DNA from: Glandiceps talaboti
Taxonomy: Eukaryota; Hemichordata; Enteropneusta; Spengelidae
Direction: 5' to 3'
Assembly (NCBI RefSeq): GCF_964340395.1
Contig: NC_135569.1
Span: forward strand, 1,945,123-2,009,122
Length of the DNA stretch: 64,000 nt
Of the stretch, positions 54,801-62,849 are shown piece after piece. Within the stretch, counting starts at the first letter, position 1; each line of letters opens with the position of its first letter. The translations under genes were made by a program, and so were the position numbers. The notes under the pieces were generated by a model. It was not told the DNA's origin. It searched no databases and was given only the letters and a program-made list of their open reading frames with translations.

Positions 54801-57050
54801 ACATCTGCCTTTAATGCTAAACCAGCCAGTAACTTTTCAACCTCAGTCTTCCCTGGCATGGCTACTGCAACTAGTACTGCAGCAGCACCTATGTCTGGTT
54901 TATTCAGTGGAACAACTGTAACACAAAGTAGCACCTCAGCTGCTGCTGCGCAAGGGGGCATTTTTGGAACTGCAACAACAAGTACTGCACCATCCTCAAC
55001 ATTTGCCTTTGGTGGAGTCAGTAGTCAGCCTGCATTTGGAAACAGTGGTACTGTTACTGCACCAACTCAGGGTGCATTTGGAGTACAAACTGCAACTACT
55101 CAAAGTCAGAGTGTTTTTGGAGCACCAACCACTGCAACACAAAGTCAGAGTGCCTTTGGAGCCCCAGCCGCTGCAACACAAAGTCAGAGTGCCTTTGGAG
55201 CCCCAGCCGCTGCAACACAAAGTCAGAGTGCCTTTGGAGCCCCAGCCGCTGCTACACAAAGTCAGAATGCCTTTGGAGCCCCAGCCGCTGCAACACAAAG
55301 TCAGAGTGCCTTTGGAGCCCCAGCCACTGCAACACAAAGCAAGGCACCATTTGGTACTTCAAGTACCAGCGCCACCACACAAAGTAACTTTGGATCAAGT
55401 GGATTTGCTTTTGGAAGTGGTGTACAGAGTGCAACCTTTGGGAATACACCAGCCCCAGCTCCTGCAGCACCGGCATTTGGTAGTGGTGCTGCACCAACAA
55501 CGTTCGGTTCTAGTTCTCAAAATGCATTTGGTGCTGGAAGTACTGGCTTTGGAAGCACACAACAGCAACCACAGCAACAACCATCTGGTACTTTCAACTT
55601 TACCGGTATGGGTACTCCCAGTACAGACTCAAAACCATTTGCATTCGGTAAGTTTCATGTTATTTTCTTTGTGTTTTTTTTTAAAAATATAATTTTAACT
55701 TTAATTTATTCAAGGCATTCATGTCTTTTTCACTTATCTGTGAGTGAACTCCGTTGTTTTTTAATACAAAACATTTCATTGCTATTCACCTTGAGGTACT
55801 ACAATATGGTGACTGATAACACAAACATATGTATGGTGTACTTACATATGTATATTGAAGCTCCTAGCATTGTTTATTTCCCAGAATGCCTCACTCCAGT
55901 GCACAGCAGACTGGATTTGCCTCAGTTTTAGAGAAGTCATGCAATACAGAGTTGGTGAAAATGACTTTTCTTAGTCCATGAGATTAAAGAATTGTGGCTA
56001 AGATGCAATAAGTCTCACCTGTGTTCCCTTTTAACATACATAATATTAATGTTTATTTTGCATATACAGGTTCAAACCCAGGTGGTCAACAAAGTGGTTT
56101 CAATTTTGGTGGTTCTACTGCTCCACCACCCCCATACAGTCAAAGTACATCCACACCAGCACAAGCCAATGCTACGCCATTTAACTTTGCAGGAGGTAAG
56201 TACTGATTGGTTAGTCATTGTGTAGTCAGGACTGATGGTCAGTGTATTCAGTGTGTGGTCAACACTGATTGGCCGGTATTCATTAGTCAGCTCTGATTGG
56301 TTAGTATTCATTGGTCAGCTGTGATAGAATACTACTCATTGGTCAGCTCTGGTTGGATATTATTCATTGGTCAACTCTGACTGGTTAGTATTTGTTGGTC
56401 AGCTCTGATTGGGTAGTATTCATTGGTCAGCTCTGATTGGGTAGTATTCATTGGTCAGCTCTGATTGGATATTATTCACTGGTCAGCTCTGATTGGGTAG
56501 TATTCATTGGTCAGCTCTGATTGGGTAGTATTTGTTGGTCAGCTCTGATTGGGTAGTATTCATTGGTCAGCTCTGATTGGGTAGTATTCATTGGTCAGCT
56601 CTGATTGGTTAGTATACACTAGTCAATTGATCAACATCACACAAAGTAAGTTTTATTTCACCACAAAAATGAATCATTCAATTGATCAATCATTCAACCA
56701 AGTAATAAATCAATCAATAAATCAATCGATCGATCAATCAATCGATCAATCGATCAATCTATCAATAACATGCTCGCTGGACCCTGTGGTAATAATTACA
56801 CAAGGCCATTATTCCCCTTTCCCGATGGTAAGGTAGGTGTCCTGTGATATAAAGATGATTTCTTTAGAAAAAGCAACTGATGAGACTTTTGTATCATCGT
56901 GTAGGCACACCTGGGGCCAGTCCATTTGGAGCAGGAGTAGCAGCACCAGGCACTCCAGGAGTTGGTGGCTTCTCTGTTGGTACTTCCAGCCAGACAAGAG
57001 CCCAGAGGTTGAAGAAGGCAAGGGCAAGATTATCCAAGGGTAGACACTAA
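39351..57050 (+). CDS. pom121-like: POM121-type nuclear pore membrane nucleoporin; ten exons
   Basis: Integral pore-membrane nucleoporin that anchors the nuclear pore to the pore membrane and contributes FG repeats to the transport channel. Ten exons join to 1300 codons plus stop (3903 nt), all GT-AG with matched phases. Order: two adjacent hydrophobic segments at residues 17-34 and 38-58; a Ser/Pro/Arg region (105-180); a conserved block with [17 protein letters not shown] (exon 3); basic NLS-like stretches ([31 protein letters not shown]); [10 protein letters not shown] in exon 6; a very large Ser/Thr/Ala and FG exon; and a basic C-terminus [20 protein letters not shown]. The membrane anchor at the N-terminus together with FG repeats and the basic end separates POM121 from soluble FG nucleoporins such as Nup98 or Nup153. 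Start chosen at ATG 39351; an upstream TTG in the same frame is not a start. Confidence 0.9.
39890..40896 (+). other. pom121-like intron 1: inverted repeats and a hAT-like MITE
   Basis: Contains degenerate copies of CTTGAGATAGTAACACCAAG in both orientations (40030-40265) and a 487-bp palindromic MITE (40279-40765). No exon. Confidence 0.8.
40279..40765. mobile_element. 487-bp TIR element, hAT-like
   Basis: Terminal arms of about 135 bp: left begins TAGCTGCAATATTTGTAGCG, right ends CGCTACAATTATTGCAGCTA. Flanks GGCTACAGA (40270-40278) and GGCTACATA (40766-40774) match at 8 of 9. A unique middle of about 220 bp has no transposase. Confidence 0.85.
40897..40965 (+). CDS. pom121-like: pom121-like exon 2
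   Basis: 69 nt, acceptor ATCTTTTAG, donor GTATGT, phase 2 to phase 2. Encodes [20 protein letters not shown] then YR. Role unknown; kept by frame and splice-site continuity. Confidence 0.82.
41321..41706 (+). repeat. Higher-order tandem array, A-B-A-B units of 96-99 bp
   Basis: Units start at 41321, 41417, 41516 and 41612. Units 1 and 3 share CACTAGAAATTGTGTGCATC; units 2 and 4 share CACTAGTAACT and CATCAGTGGTGCGTC. A single related copy lies inverted at 14555-14650. Confidence 0.88.
42832..43869. mobile_element. Non-autonomous TIR element with internal 150-bp tandem repeats
   Basis: Ends TAGTCCCCGC (42832) and GCGGGGACTA (to 43869). Contains a GTCC microsatellite (about 42884-42924), then about five tandem units of 148-151 bp marked by GATACGATCCAATATGGC (about 43021, 43172, 43320, 43471, 43622). 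The outermost TA could be the target duplication. No transposase. Confidence 0.75.
44809..44988 (+). CDS. pom121-like: pom121-like exon 3: conserved [10 protein letters not shown] block
   Basis: 180 nt, acceptor ATATTGCAG, donor GTAAGA. Encodes [40 protein letters not shown] and an acidic stretch ending EQGAKR. The D-P-x-x-K-E-T-V-L-x-A-L-R-E pattern recalls the conserved N-terminal region of POM121. Confidence 0.88.
45050..47491. repeat. 48-bp minisatellite, about 50 copies
   Basis: Unit TTAGATGACGTTGTCATAGA / CAGTTGTCTGGAAGTACTG / TTGGAAAGG. Since 48 is a multiple of three, frames stay open: plus 45244-46572 and 46553-47422, minus 46517-45327 and 47394-46549 (16-residue periods such as [16 protein letters not shown] or [16 protein letters not shown]). 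Variation is mostly at one or two fixed sites. Judged non-coding because it lies in an intron and is open equally on both strands. Confidence 0.95.
47492..47880. mobile_element. hAT-like MITE inserted into the minisatellite
   Basis: Arms about 140 bp long: left CAATCTGATTAAATTCTGAT, right ends TTTTAATCAGATTG. Inner arm ends pair around ACCTGTGTAATAGACAATC. Flanks GATGTACTG (47483-47491) and GAAGTACTG (47881-47889) are the interrupted repeat unit, duplicated over 8-9 bp. Confidence 0.88.
48223..48406 (+). CDS. pom121-like: pom121-like exon 4: basic NLS-like region
   Basis: 184 nt, acceptor CATCTTAG, donor GTAAGT. Encodes [40 protein letters not shown] and [20 protein letters not shown] with a final Lys. 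Clustered lysines fit importin-binding signals known to target POM121 to the inner nuclear side. Confidence 0.87.
48407..50477 (+). other. pom121-like intron 4
   Basis: Holds an array of about 14 units of about 56 bp (48415-49250), a piece (about 49640-49850) of the element found at 58351-59758 in inverted orientation, and a unique remainder. No exon. Confidence 0.78.
48415..49250. repeat. About 14 tandem units of about 56 bp, two subtypes
   Basis: Core CTGCCCCAATATGGGTGTCT. Subtype 1 continues GTACTCATGAATTCTGGGTA, subtype 2 GTACTTGAGGGTCTGAAGTA; they alternate irregularly. Confidence 0.9.
50478..50584 (+). CDS. pom121-like: pom121-like exon 5: basic stretch
   Basis: 107 nt, acceptor TTTTTCAG, donor GTAGGA. 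Encodes [20 protein letters not shown] and [26 protein letters not shown] is a candidate monopartite NLS. Confidence 0.85.
50585..51044 (+). other. pom121-like intron 5 with GT/CTGT microsatellite
   Basis: A compound GT, GTCT and GTCTCT microsatellite at 50712-50890; otherwise unremarkable. Confidence 0.85.
51045..51234 (+). CDS. pom121-like: pom121-like exon 6
   Basis: 190 nt, acceptor GTTTTCAG, donor GTAAGT. Encodes an acidic/Ser region, then [20 protein letters not shown] and [12 protein letters not shown]. Recognised only by continuity within the gene. Confidence 0.85.
51235..52031 (+). other. pom121-like intron 6 with a 30-bp minisatellite
   Basis: Six and a half copies of a 30-bp unit (51525-51715, GACAATCATCAGATTATGTG CATGTCACCT). 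The frame is open through it ([10 protein letters not shown] period) but it is intronic. Confidence 0.88.
52032..52149 (+). CDS. pom121-like: pom121-like exon 7: short predicted helix
   Basis: 118 nt, acceptor TTACACAG, donor GTAATG. Encodes [20 protein letters not shown] then [19 protein letters not shown]: a charged segment likely to be helical, just before the FG exon. Confidence 0.86.
52150..53403 (+). other. pom121-like intron 7
   Basis: Contains a copy of the 0.4-kb dispersed repeat (52560-52870, same orientation as 18860-19260). The region around 53200-53390 is T- and A-rich before CTCAACAG. Confidence 0.75.
52560..52870 (+). repeat. Second copy of the 18860-type dispersed repeat
   Basis: Shares, in order, TTGACCTAAGGGGCCTTTT, AATGAAGAAAAATATGGGGG, AGTGACGTAGACA and ATTCCATATTTTCTGTTCA. 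Confidence 0.75.
53404..55647 (+). CDS. pom121-like: pom121-like exon 8: Ser/Thr/Ala-rich and FG-repeat domain
   Basis: A 2244-nt exon (acceptor CTCAACAG, donor GTAAGT) encoding residues 464-1210. The first part is low-complexity Thr/Ser/Ala with scattered [11 protein letters not shown] and NPFGFNP. From about 54950 FG motifs become dense: GIFG, FAFGG, PAFGN, VFGAP, AFGAP, FGTSS, FGSS, FGAGS, FAFG. Seven tandem 13-residue units of the [13 protein letters not shown] type (39 nt) occupy about 55105-55340. This unstructured domain would bind transport receptors in the pore. Depletion of charged residues is typical of FG domains. Confidence 0.93.
55105..55340 (+). repeat. 39-bp in-frame coding minisatellite in the FG domain
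   Basis: Units read GCCTTTGGAGCCCCAGCCGC then TGCAACACAAAGTCAGAGT; the central four are nearly identical while the outer ones differ. Each encodes one FG. Confidence 0.92.
55648..56069 (+). other. pom121-like intron 8
   Basis: A 422-nt intron with no repeat; the frame happens to stay open to 55931, so a read-through isoform would end with an unrelated hydrophobic tail. Confidence 0.75.
56070..56195 (+). CDS. pom121-like: pom121-like exon 9: FG and proline-rich
   Basis: 126 nt, acceptor CATATACAG, donor GTAAGT, phase 1 at both ends. Encodes [20 protein letters not shown] then [20 protein letters not shown] and AG. Confidence 0.92.
56196..56904 (+). other. pom121-like intron 9: 28-bp minisatellite and ATCA tract
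   Basis: About 14 copies of a 28-bp unit (56205-56625) and an (ATCA/ATCG)n tract (56685-56766). Ends CGTGTAG. Confidence 0.85.
56205..56625. repeat. 28-bp minisatellite with ATTGGTCAG core
   Basis: Unit GATTGGGTAGTATTCATTGG TCAGCTCT, with drift at both ends. Each unit carries one or two ATTGG (inverted CCAAT). Confidence 0.9.
56905..57050 (+). CDS. pom121-like: pom121-like exon 10: FG end and basic C-terminus
   Basis: Acceptor TCGTGTAG. Encodes [40 protein letters not shown] and RLSKGRH, stop TAA at 57048-57050. The FS-x-G followed by an Arg/Lys-rich end matches the POM121 C-terminus (residues RQR...RR in vertebrates). Confidence 0.92.
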
Positions 57051-57440
57051 CATGACATTTGATGTAATTATAGAGACATTTAACCCTTTCAGGACTAGAA
57101 ACTTTCACGCCAAAATTTTTGAACAAAAATTCTTGTTTCTCTGTAATTTTTGGAAAAAGATCCACTTTATTTTAGATCAGAATTCAAGAAATATTACTTC
57201 CCAATGAAGTAATATTCTTAAATTTTAGAAAATGTTCTTACAATCAAGTTTCTATTTATTCCAATGTCGTCTCTAGGAATGAAAGGGTTAAACTCTCCAG
57301 AGGGTGTAAAAATGTATATCAGTGGTTTGTGCATTAGTGTGCATTAGTGTGAGTGGTAATAAATTTGCAAGGAACATGGGAAAAAAATGTAAGCCAATTT
57401 AAACGAACTAAGCATAATTTTCACATTAAAACTAGAATAT
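57051..57440 (+). other. pom121-like 3' UTR region
   Basis: Probably transcribed. Holds a TTAA-flanked MITE (57084-57287) starting 33 bp after the stop, and a candidate poly(A) signal AATAAA at 57358-57363. Confidence 0.5.
57084..57287. mobile_element. piggyBac-like MITE in the 3' UTR
   Basis: Ends CCCTTTCAGGACTAG and CTAGGAATGAAAGGG are inverted; flanked by TTAA at 57080-57083 and 57288-57291. CCCTTT termini next to TTAA are characteristic of piggyBac-type elements. About 204 bp, no coding. Confidence 0.8.
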
Positions 57441-57985
57441 GTGTGATTTGCATATTGCAATAGTGCAAATGATGTGATTTGCATATTTAAATGATACAAC
57501 TGACAAATTGCATATGGAAACAATAGGAATGATTTGATTTGCATATTTAAATGATACAACTGACAATTTGCATATGGAAACAATAGGAATGATGTGATTT
57601 GCATATTTAAATACTACAACTGACGTAATTTGCATATGGAAACACTAGGAACGATGTGATTTGCATATTTAAATACTACAACTGACGTAATTTGCATATG
57701 GAAACACTAGGAACGATGTGATTTGCATATTTAAATACTACAACTGACGTAATTTGCATATGGAAACACTAGGAATGATGTGATTTGCATATTTAAATGA
57801 TACAACTGACGTAATTTGCATATGGAAACACTAGGAACGATGTGATTTGCATATTTAAATACTACAACTGACGTAATTTGCATATGGAAACACTAGGAAT
57901 GATGTGATTTGCATATTTAAATGATACAACTGACATAATTTGCATATTGAAACTATAGGAATTATGTGATTTGCATATTGAAATA
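57437..57985. repeat. 62-bp minisatellite with POU octamers and CRE-like motifs
   Basis: About nine units: GATGTGATTTGCATATTTAA, ATGATACAACTGACGTAATT, TGCATATGGAAACACTAGGA. Each has a perfect ATTTGCAT octamer and a second TTTGCATATG, plus TGACGTAA in the middle units. Confidence 0.92.
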
Positions 57986-58350
57986 ATGCAGGAGATGTTA
58001 TTTGAATGATCAAGTAATGCAAATTGTAAATGTTATGTTATCACAAATAAACCTAGGGAAGCTAGAATATATTTAATCTTGATGTCAGTGAAAAACTAAA
58101 TTTTAAGATGCAAGTGTCACAACATTGCTGTGTTGAAAAAAGCTCAGTAACCTTATCTTACAGTCAAGTTTTAAATTCATATTTATTTTCATTTTTCGGA
58201 TTTGAGAAACAATGATCAGTAAAGTATGTGTTTGGTTTTTCAACTGTAGTGTCAGTTTGATGTGGGTTTTTTTTTTTTGGTATTCAGGATATATAGTTGT
58301 TATTTCAATGTTAGTGGAGTCCAGTTCACATGAAGATTTTTATAAGGTGT
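57986..58350. other. Intergenic, no feature seen
   Basis: AT-rich, with a T run near 58268. Another AATAAA (58047) could serve as a distal poly(A) signal. Confidence 0.5.
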
Positions 58351-58434
58351 CAGGGCTTGAAATTAACTTTTGTAGCACAACTGAACAGAGGTTCAGTAGT
58401 GCTATAGGCATTGCCTGGCGTCTGTCTGTCTGTC

Positions 58435-58492
<58 letters not shown>

Positions 58493-59758
58493 TGTGTGTT
58501 GCCATGATATTTGGTGGGTCCATTACCTTGGGTGTCCAGTTGGGAAATTGTTCAAATGAAAATGATCGCATCAGAAATGTGCATTTTACGTTTGGAAATC
58601 ATGTGATTTGTTGTATTACAAAATGCTTTGACTTCAGCCTGGAAATGAAAGATTCATGTTTTATTGATGCAATGAAATCATTAAATCTTTATGGACTACT
58701 TCACATATTTGTGTGAATGGCATAAAAATTAATATCTGTTTAAGGTTGCTTGGCAACCTAGGCCTGTTTTTAGCACAGCTGAATTAAATCTTAGACACTA
58801 TGATTAAAACAGGTTCATATAAATGCAGTCTTTAGGCATTCAGAAAAACAGTTTGTACAAAAAATAAGAAGTCACACATTTTATGGGGAAAGAAAAATAG
58901 TCATATCAAGACCTCCATGATCATACTGTGTTTGGCAGGTTAAATTTCCTGCATGTACCGATTGCCATGATATTTGATGGGTGTATTACCTTGGGTGTCT
59001 TGTTGGGAAATTGTTCAAATCAAAATGATTCTACTATCAGTGTGTGATTTGGGTCAAAAAATGTAATTTTTGGTCAAAAAACTTACTCAAAAACTATTGG
59101 GCAGATCGGTCTGAAATTTGGTGGGAACATTCTTAGGGGTGTCTAAGCATTCAAAATATGTTTGCAAATATGCCTATCAACAAGACCATGCCCATAGTAA
59201 CAGCCTAATGATCAGATACATTGCAAAGATAACAGGGATTAATAGATAATTGAAGGAACATTCCAAAAATGTATGTAAATTTGCCTAGCAACAAGGCCAC
59301 ACCCATAGCAACAGCCAAGTGATCACATATATTGCAAAGATAACATTAACAGGGATAAATAGACAAATGAATGTATGGATAATCATTCAGCAAATGAACG
59401 CCTATACCTAGTATGGATCAGCATAACGGAAAACATTTTAAAAAAATGTACAGTTGTGCTACAACGCCATTGGCACTATTTTTCTATGGTAGTCATAGTG
59501 GGCTACCAGTTTCAGAAAGTGGTAGCCCAAGGCTGGTGACCAATAGTCCTATGTTCCTGAACTGAAAACAGAGTTCCTCTTTTTGGAAATGTATCACATT
59601 GAAATATTTTTATGTCTGTAAATCTTCCCATCCTTTAAATCATTGCATAATCAATAGTGTATTGTAGCCTGAGTGGGCTACCAGCTGCAAATTATGGTAG
59701 TCCAATGACAAGAATTGGTAGCCTGTAGACACGGAACTACTGTTAATTTTGAGCCCTG
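58351..59758. mobile_element. 1.4-kb non-autonomous TIR element, hAT-like ends
   Basis: Ends CAGGGCTTGAAATTAAC and GTTAATTTTGAGCCCTG are inverted. Second-level inverted pair: TTGTAGCACAACTG (58369 side) and CAGTTGTGCTACAA (59450 side). Contains a TGTC/TG microsatellite (58421-58490) and two copies of GCCATGATATTTG...TTACCTTGGGTGTC (58500 and 58966). Related pieces at 8717-9000 and about 49640-49850. No transposase; no clear target duplication. Confidence 0.7.
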
Positions 59759-59829
59759 GGTATACTAATGCTGCCATTGTATATTTTACAAGATGAAAGT
59801 ATGAAATGTTACTGTTTGCAATGACTTAA

Positions 59830-60175
59830 AGTGGCCATATGGATGAGGAGTGGGTATTTATTTTCGGATTTTTATTTTATAAAACAATTTTATCCTGACA
59901 CCCTACTTGAAAAATCAATGTGACACAATATATGTCAAGTCCTTGTTTGTAGTTTGATGAATTGCAAAAGCTTAATAAACGTGTAAAATCTTTGTTATTG
60001 TACTACAATAAAAAACTTTTTACATATGTTTTAGCTTTTTGCAATTTATTGGGTTACAAACAAAGATTTGGCATATGTTGTTTCACATTGATTTTTCAAG
60101 TAGGAAGCCATGATAAAATTGTTTTGTAAATTAAAAATCCAAAATAAATACCCAATCCTCATCCATATGGCCACT
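59830..60175. mobile_element. TTAA-flanked palindromic MITE
   Basis: Left end AGTGGCCATATGGATGAGGA and right end TCCTCATCCATATGGCCACT; flanked by TTAA at 59826-59829 and 60176-60179. The element is a long imperfect palindrome, with CAATTTTATC and GATAAAATTG as inner landmarks. Confidence 0.85.
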
Positions 60176-60179
60176 TTAA

Positions 60180-61850
60180 AGAAATATCTCTAATTTTGTT
60201 ATCAGAAGTTTTAGGTGTACGTTTACATTTTCTACTGTGTAGATGAAGATTAATATTAAGTATCCCTGTAGCACTTTCTGTATGTTGCTTTTTTAAAAAG
60301 TAACCTCAAAGAAGTGTTTCAGTTGAGAGGGTAAAGTGCTGTGGTCAGTGTATGGCGCCCTCTAGTGTTATAAGTGGGTGGAATAAGTTTTGTTACGTAC
60401 ATGCCTAGTTTGATGCCTTCATATTATGATATACACAAATTTTTAGAGATGGTTTTGTGAAACAAATTGATTGGCAAGGTTGAAAATTTAATAGTTTGCC
60501 CTATTTTATTTAAATGAAGAGTGTAGGAAGCAATGGAGTTTGACCTGTGACCTCACTACAGTATCCGTACTATAGAAAGTGCCATTGTACAGAATGTATA
60601 CAAAAAAGTGAGAAGTGACCAAAAAAAAGGTACTGAAAAAGTATCCCTAGAATTGTACACTCCTATCGAAACTTTGCCTGTGGAATAGCTATAATGTTTT
60701 ATATTATAGACTAGTCCAATTTGATTGGAAATAGGGGTGTACAAGTTGAAGTGAAGGAGGGACACCAACACTTATTTTGTACATCCCTATATGAAGTTAG
60801 TGTGGGAAAGCTCTAATGTCTCTATATTATAGACTAGTCCATGTTGATAGGAATTAGGGGATGTACAAATTTTACACGTATCTACTAGAAATGTCAATAC
60901 TTTTAAAACTTTTGAATATTTTTTCTTTACGTATGCAATACGCGAGCGTGTGTATGGGTTATGCTAGTTACAGTATGTTTCTTGCGGAAAAAACTGACAG
61001 CGATGAAAGGTAAGTGTGTGTTTCTGTTTGGCCATCTTCAAAAATACGGTGCTAAATTTACACAAAAAATAAATTATTTATTTTGGATATTTATATTGTA
61101 AAATTTTTGGATATTACAAAAGAAAGCCTTTTCTATTCAAGGGTTGAAACTAAAGAACCCATATGCACCCTCCAAGTGTAAATATTTTGTAAAAAAATGT
61201 AGTACTTACGTAGTTATAGTACAGTAATCACAGTGATGTTGTTGTCTCTTCCTCGGATGTCGGTCACATAAATTTCCCTCCAAAATTTTTCAAACTGAAA
61301 TGTTTGGTTCTGACTTTTCTCCAGAGTTTGAAAGATTTTTGTCATTGTGAGTTTTCTTTAAAAGAATCTAAACTTTTGTTTATTATTAAAATCCTCTATC
61401 TTGAAGGTTCTTGTTTACAAGTACACAAATAACGACATGTTGAACAAAAGAAGATTTCTTTCATTCAGAAATGAGAACAAGTGTGGCTGCATCAAATTTT
61501 TTATTTAGTACAATCGTAGACATTAGAGAAAAAGTGCCATTTCTCTTTATCTTCAACGGCTATAGTACAGTTGTGTAGTTTCTTTGCAATAGCCTACACT
61601 GATGTCAAACATTACCCGTTCTGATCATTGAAGACAACTACGTGCAATCAGATTTGAAGACATATACATCACTTAGAGAAACTGTCCTCTTACATAATTA
61701 CCTCTGAATTATCAGTTTTGTCAATTTCCATGACATCAATCATGTAGATGTTCAATAAAACTTTATTCAAAATTACCCTTGTAGCACAACTGTATTGTTT
61801 CTATAACAACTGTTTAGCATGCTATAGGCTCTCGGTTTTGTGTAGTGTAG
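60180..61850. other. Intergenic, mostly unique
   Basis: A local repeat with TTATATTATAGACTAGTCCA occurs at about 60696 and 60820. A weak first-exon candidate lies at 60933-61010 (+). TGTAGCACAACTGTATTG near 61780 matches an end of the 58351 family. Otherwise nothing recognised. Confidence 0.5.
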
Positions 61851-62412
61851 TACCGTAATAGTAGAGTGTAGTATAGCATAGTATAGTATAGTATAGAAGA
61901 ATAATAGTATAGTATAGTATAGTATAGTATAGAAGAATAATAGTATAGTATAGTATAGTATAGTATAGTATAGTATAATAGTATAGTATAGTATAGTATA
62001 GTATAATAATAGTAGTATAGTATAGTATAGTATAATAATAGTAGAATAATAGTATAGTATAGTATAGTAGAATAATAGTATAGTATAGTATAGTAGAATA
62101 ATAGTATAGTATAGTATAGTAGAATAATAGTATAGTATAGTATAGTAGAATAATAGTATAGTATAGTATAGTATAGTAGAATAATAGTATAGTATAGTAT
62201 AGTATAGTAGAATAATAGTATAGTATAGTATAGTAGAATAATAGTATAGTATAGTAGAATAATAGTATAGTAGTATAGTATAGTAGTATAGTATAGTATA
62301 GTAGAATAATAGTATAGTAGAATTATAGTATAGTATAGTAGAATAATAGTATAGTATAGTAGAATAATAGTATAGTAGAATTATAGTATAGTATAGTAGA
62401 ATAATAGTATAC
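61850..62412. repeat. TATAG-based satellite, about 560 bp
   Basis: (TATAG)n blocks separated by AATAATAG, giving higher-order units near 35-45 bp. The 213-residue minus-strand open frame (Tyr/Ile/Leu) is an artefact. Confidence 0.95.
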
Positions 62413-62608
62413 ACTCCAACTCCAACTCCAACTCCTACTCCTACTCCTACTCCTACTCCTACTCCTACTCCAACTCCAACTCCAACTCCAACTCCAACTC
62501 CTACTCCTACTCCTACTCCAACTCCAACTCCAACTCCAACTCCAACTCCAACTCCAACTCCAACTCCAACTCCAACTCCAACTCCAACTCCAACTCCAAC
62601 TCCAACTC
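62413..62608. repeat. ACTCCA/ACTCCT hexanucleotide array
   Basis: Clean hexamer array with blocks of CCA and CCT variants, directly abutting the TATAG satellite. Confidence 0.95.
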
Positions 62609-62621
62609 CTTTTTCATTGCC

Positions 62622-62700
62622 TGTCTAGGAATTGAACTCAGGACTCTGAATTACCAGTCCACAACTATACCCACTACACCATCTCGGGTCCCCCCCAATT
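62622..62700 (-). mobile_element. tRNA-derived SINE head (1)
   Basis: On the minus strand: GGGACCCGAGATGGTGTAGT then GGGTATAG...GAGTTCAATTCC. A box TGGTGTAGTGG and a B-box-like GAGTTCAATTCC at tRNA spacing. Cloverleaf not folded. Confidence 0.6.
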
Positions 62701-62764
62701 CTCTATGTTCTTTTTATCCTTTTATGTCTTACAATCACCAACAGTAAATGAAAAAAAATGTTCT

Positions 62765-62845
62765 CAAACCCTTACAGGAATTGAACCTGAAACTATATAG
62801 GCTTAGAAGTGGAGAACCTTTACCACTGTGCCACATGGGTCTTGT
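62765..62845 (-). mobile_element. tRNA-derived SINE head (2)
   Basis: On the minus strand: AGACCCATGTGGCACAGTGG then GGTTCTCCACTTCTAAGCC and AGGTTCAATTCCTGT. A box TGGCACAGTGG and B box GGTTCAATTCC. Related to the head at 62622-62700 but clearly diverged. Confidence 0.6.
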
Positions 62846-62849
62846 GGTA

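Noticed and set aside
54964-55692. 242-residue plus-strand frame and minus-strand frames over the FG exon
   Set aside because: Shadows of the real frame; Leu/Gln/His-rich composition is the FG repeat read out of frame.
53556-55931. Treating the 791-codon frame as a stand-alone gene
   Set aside because: It is exon 8 plus retained intron; splice sites at 53404 and 55647 keep frame with flanking exons, and the tail past 55647 is hydrophobic intron translation.
61773-62414. 213-residue minus-strand frame rich in Tyr, Ile and Leu
   Set aside because: Entirely the TATAG satellite.
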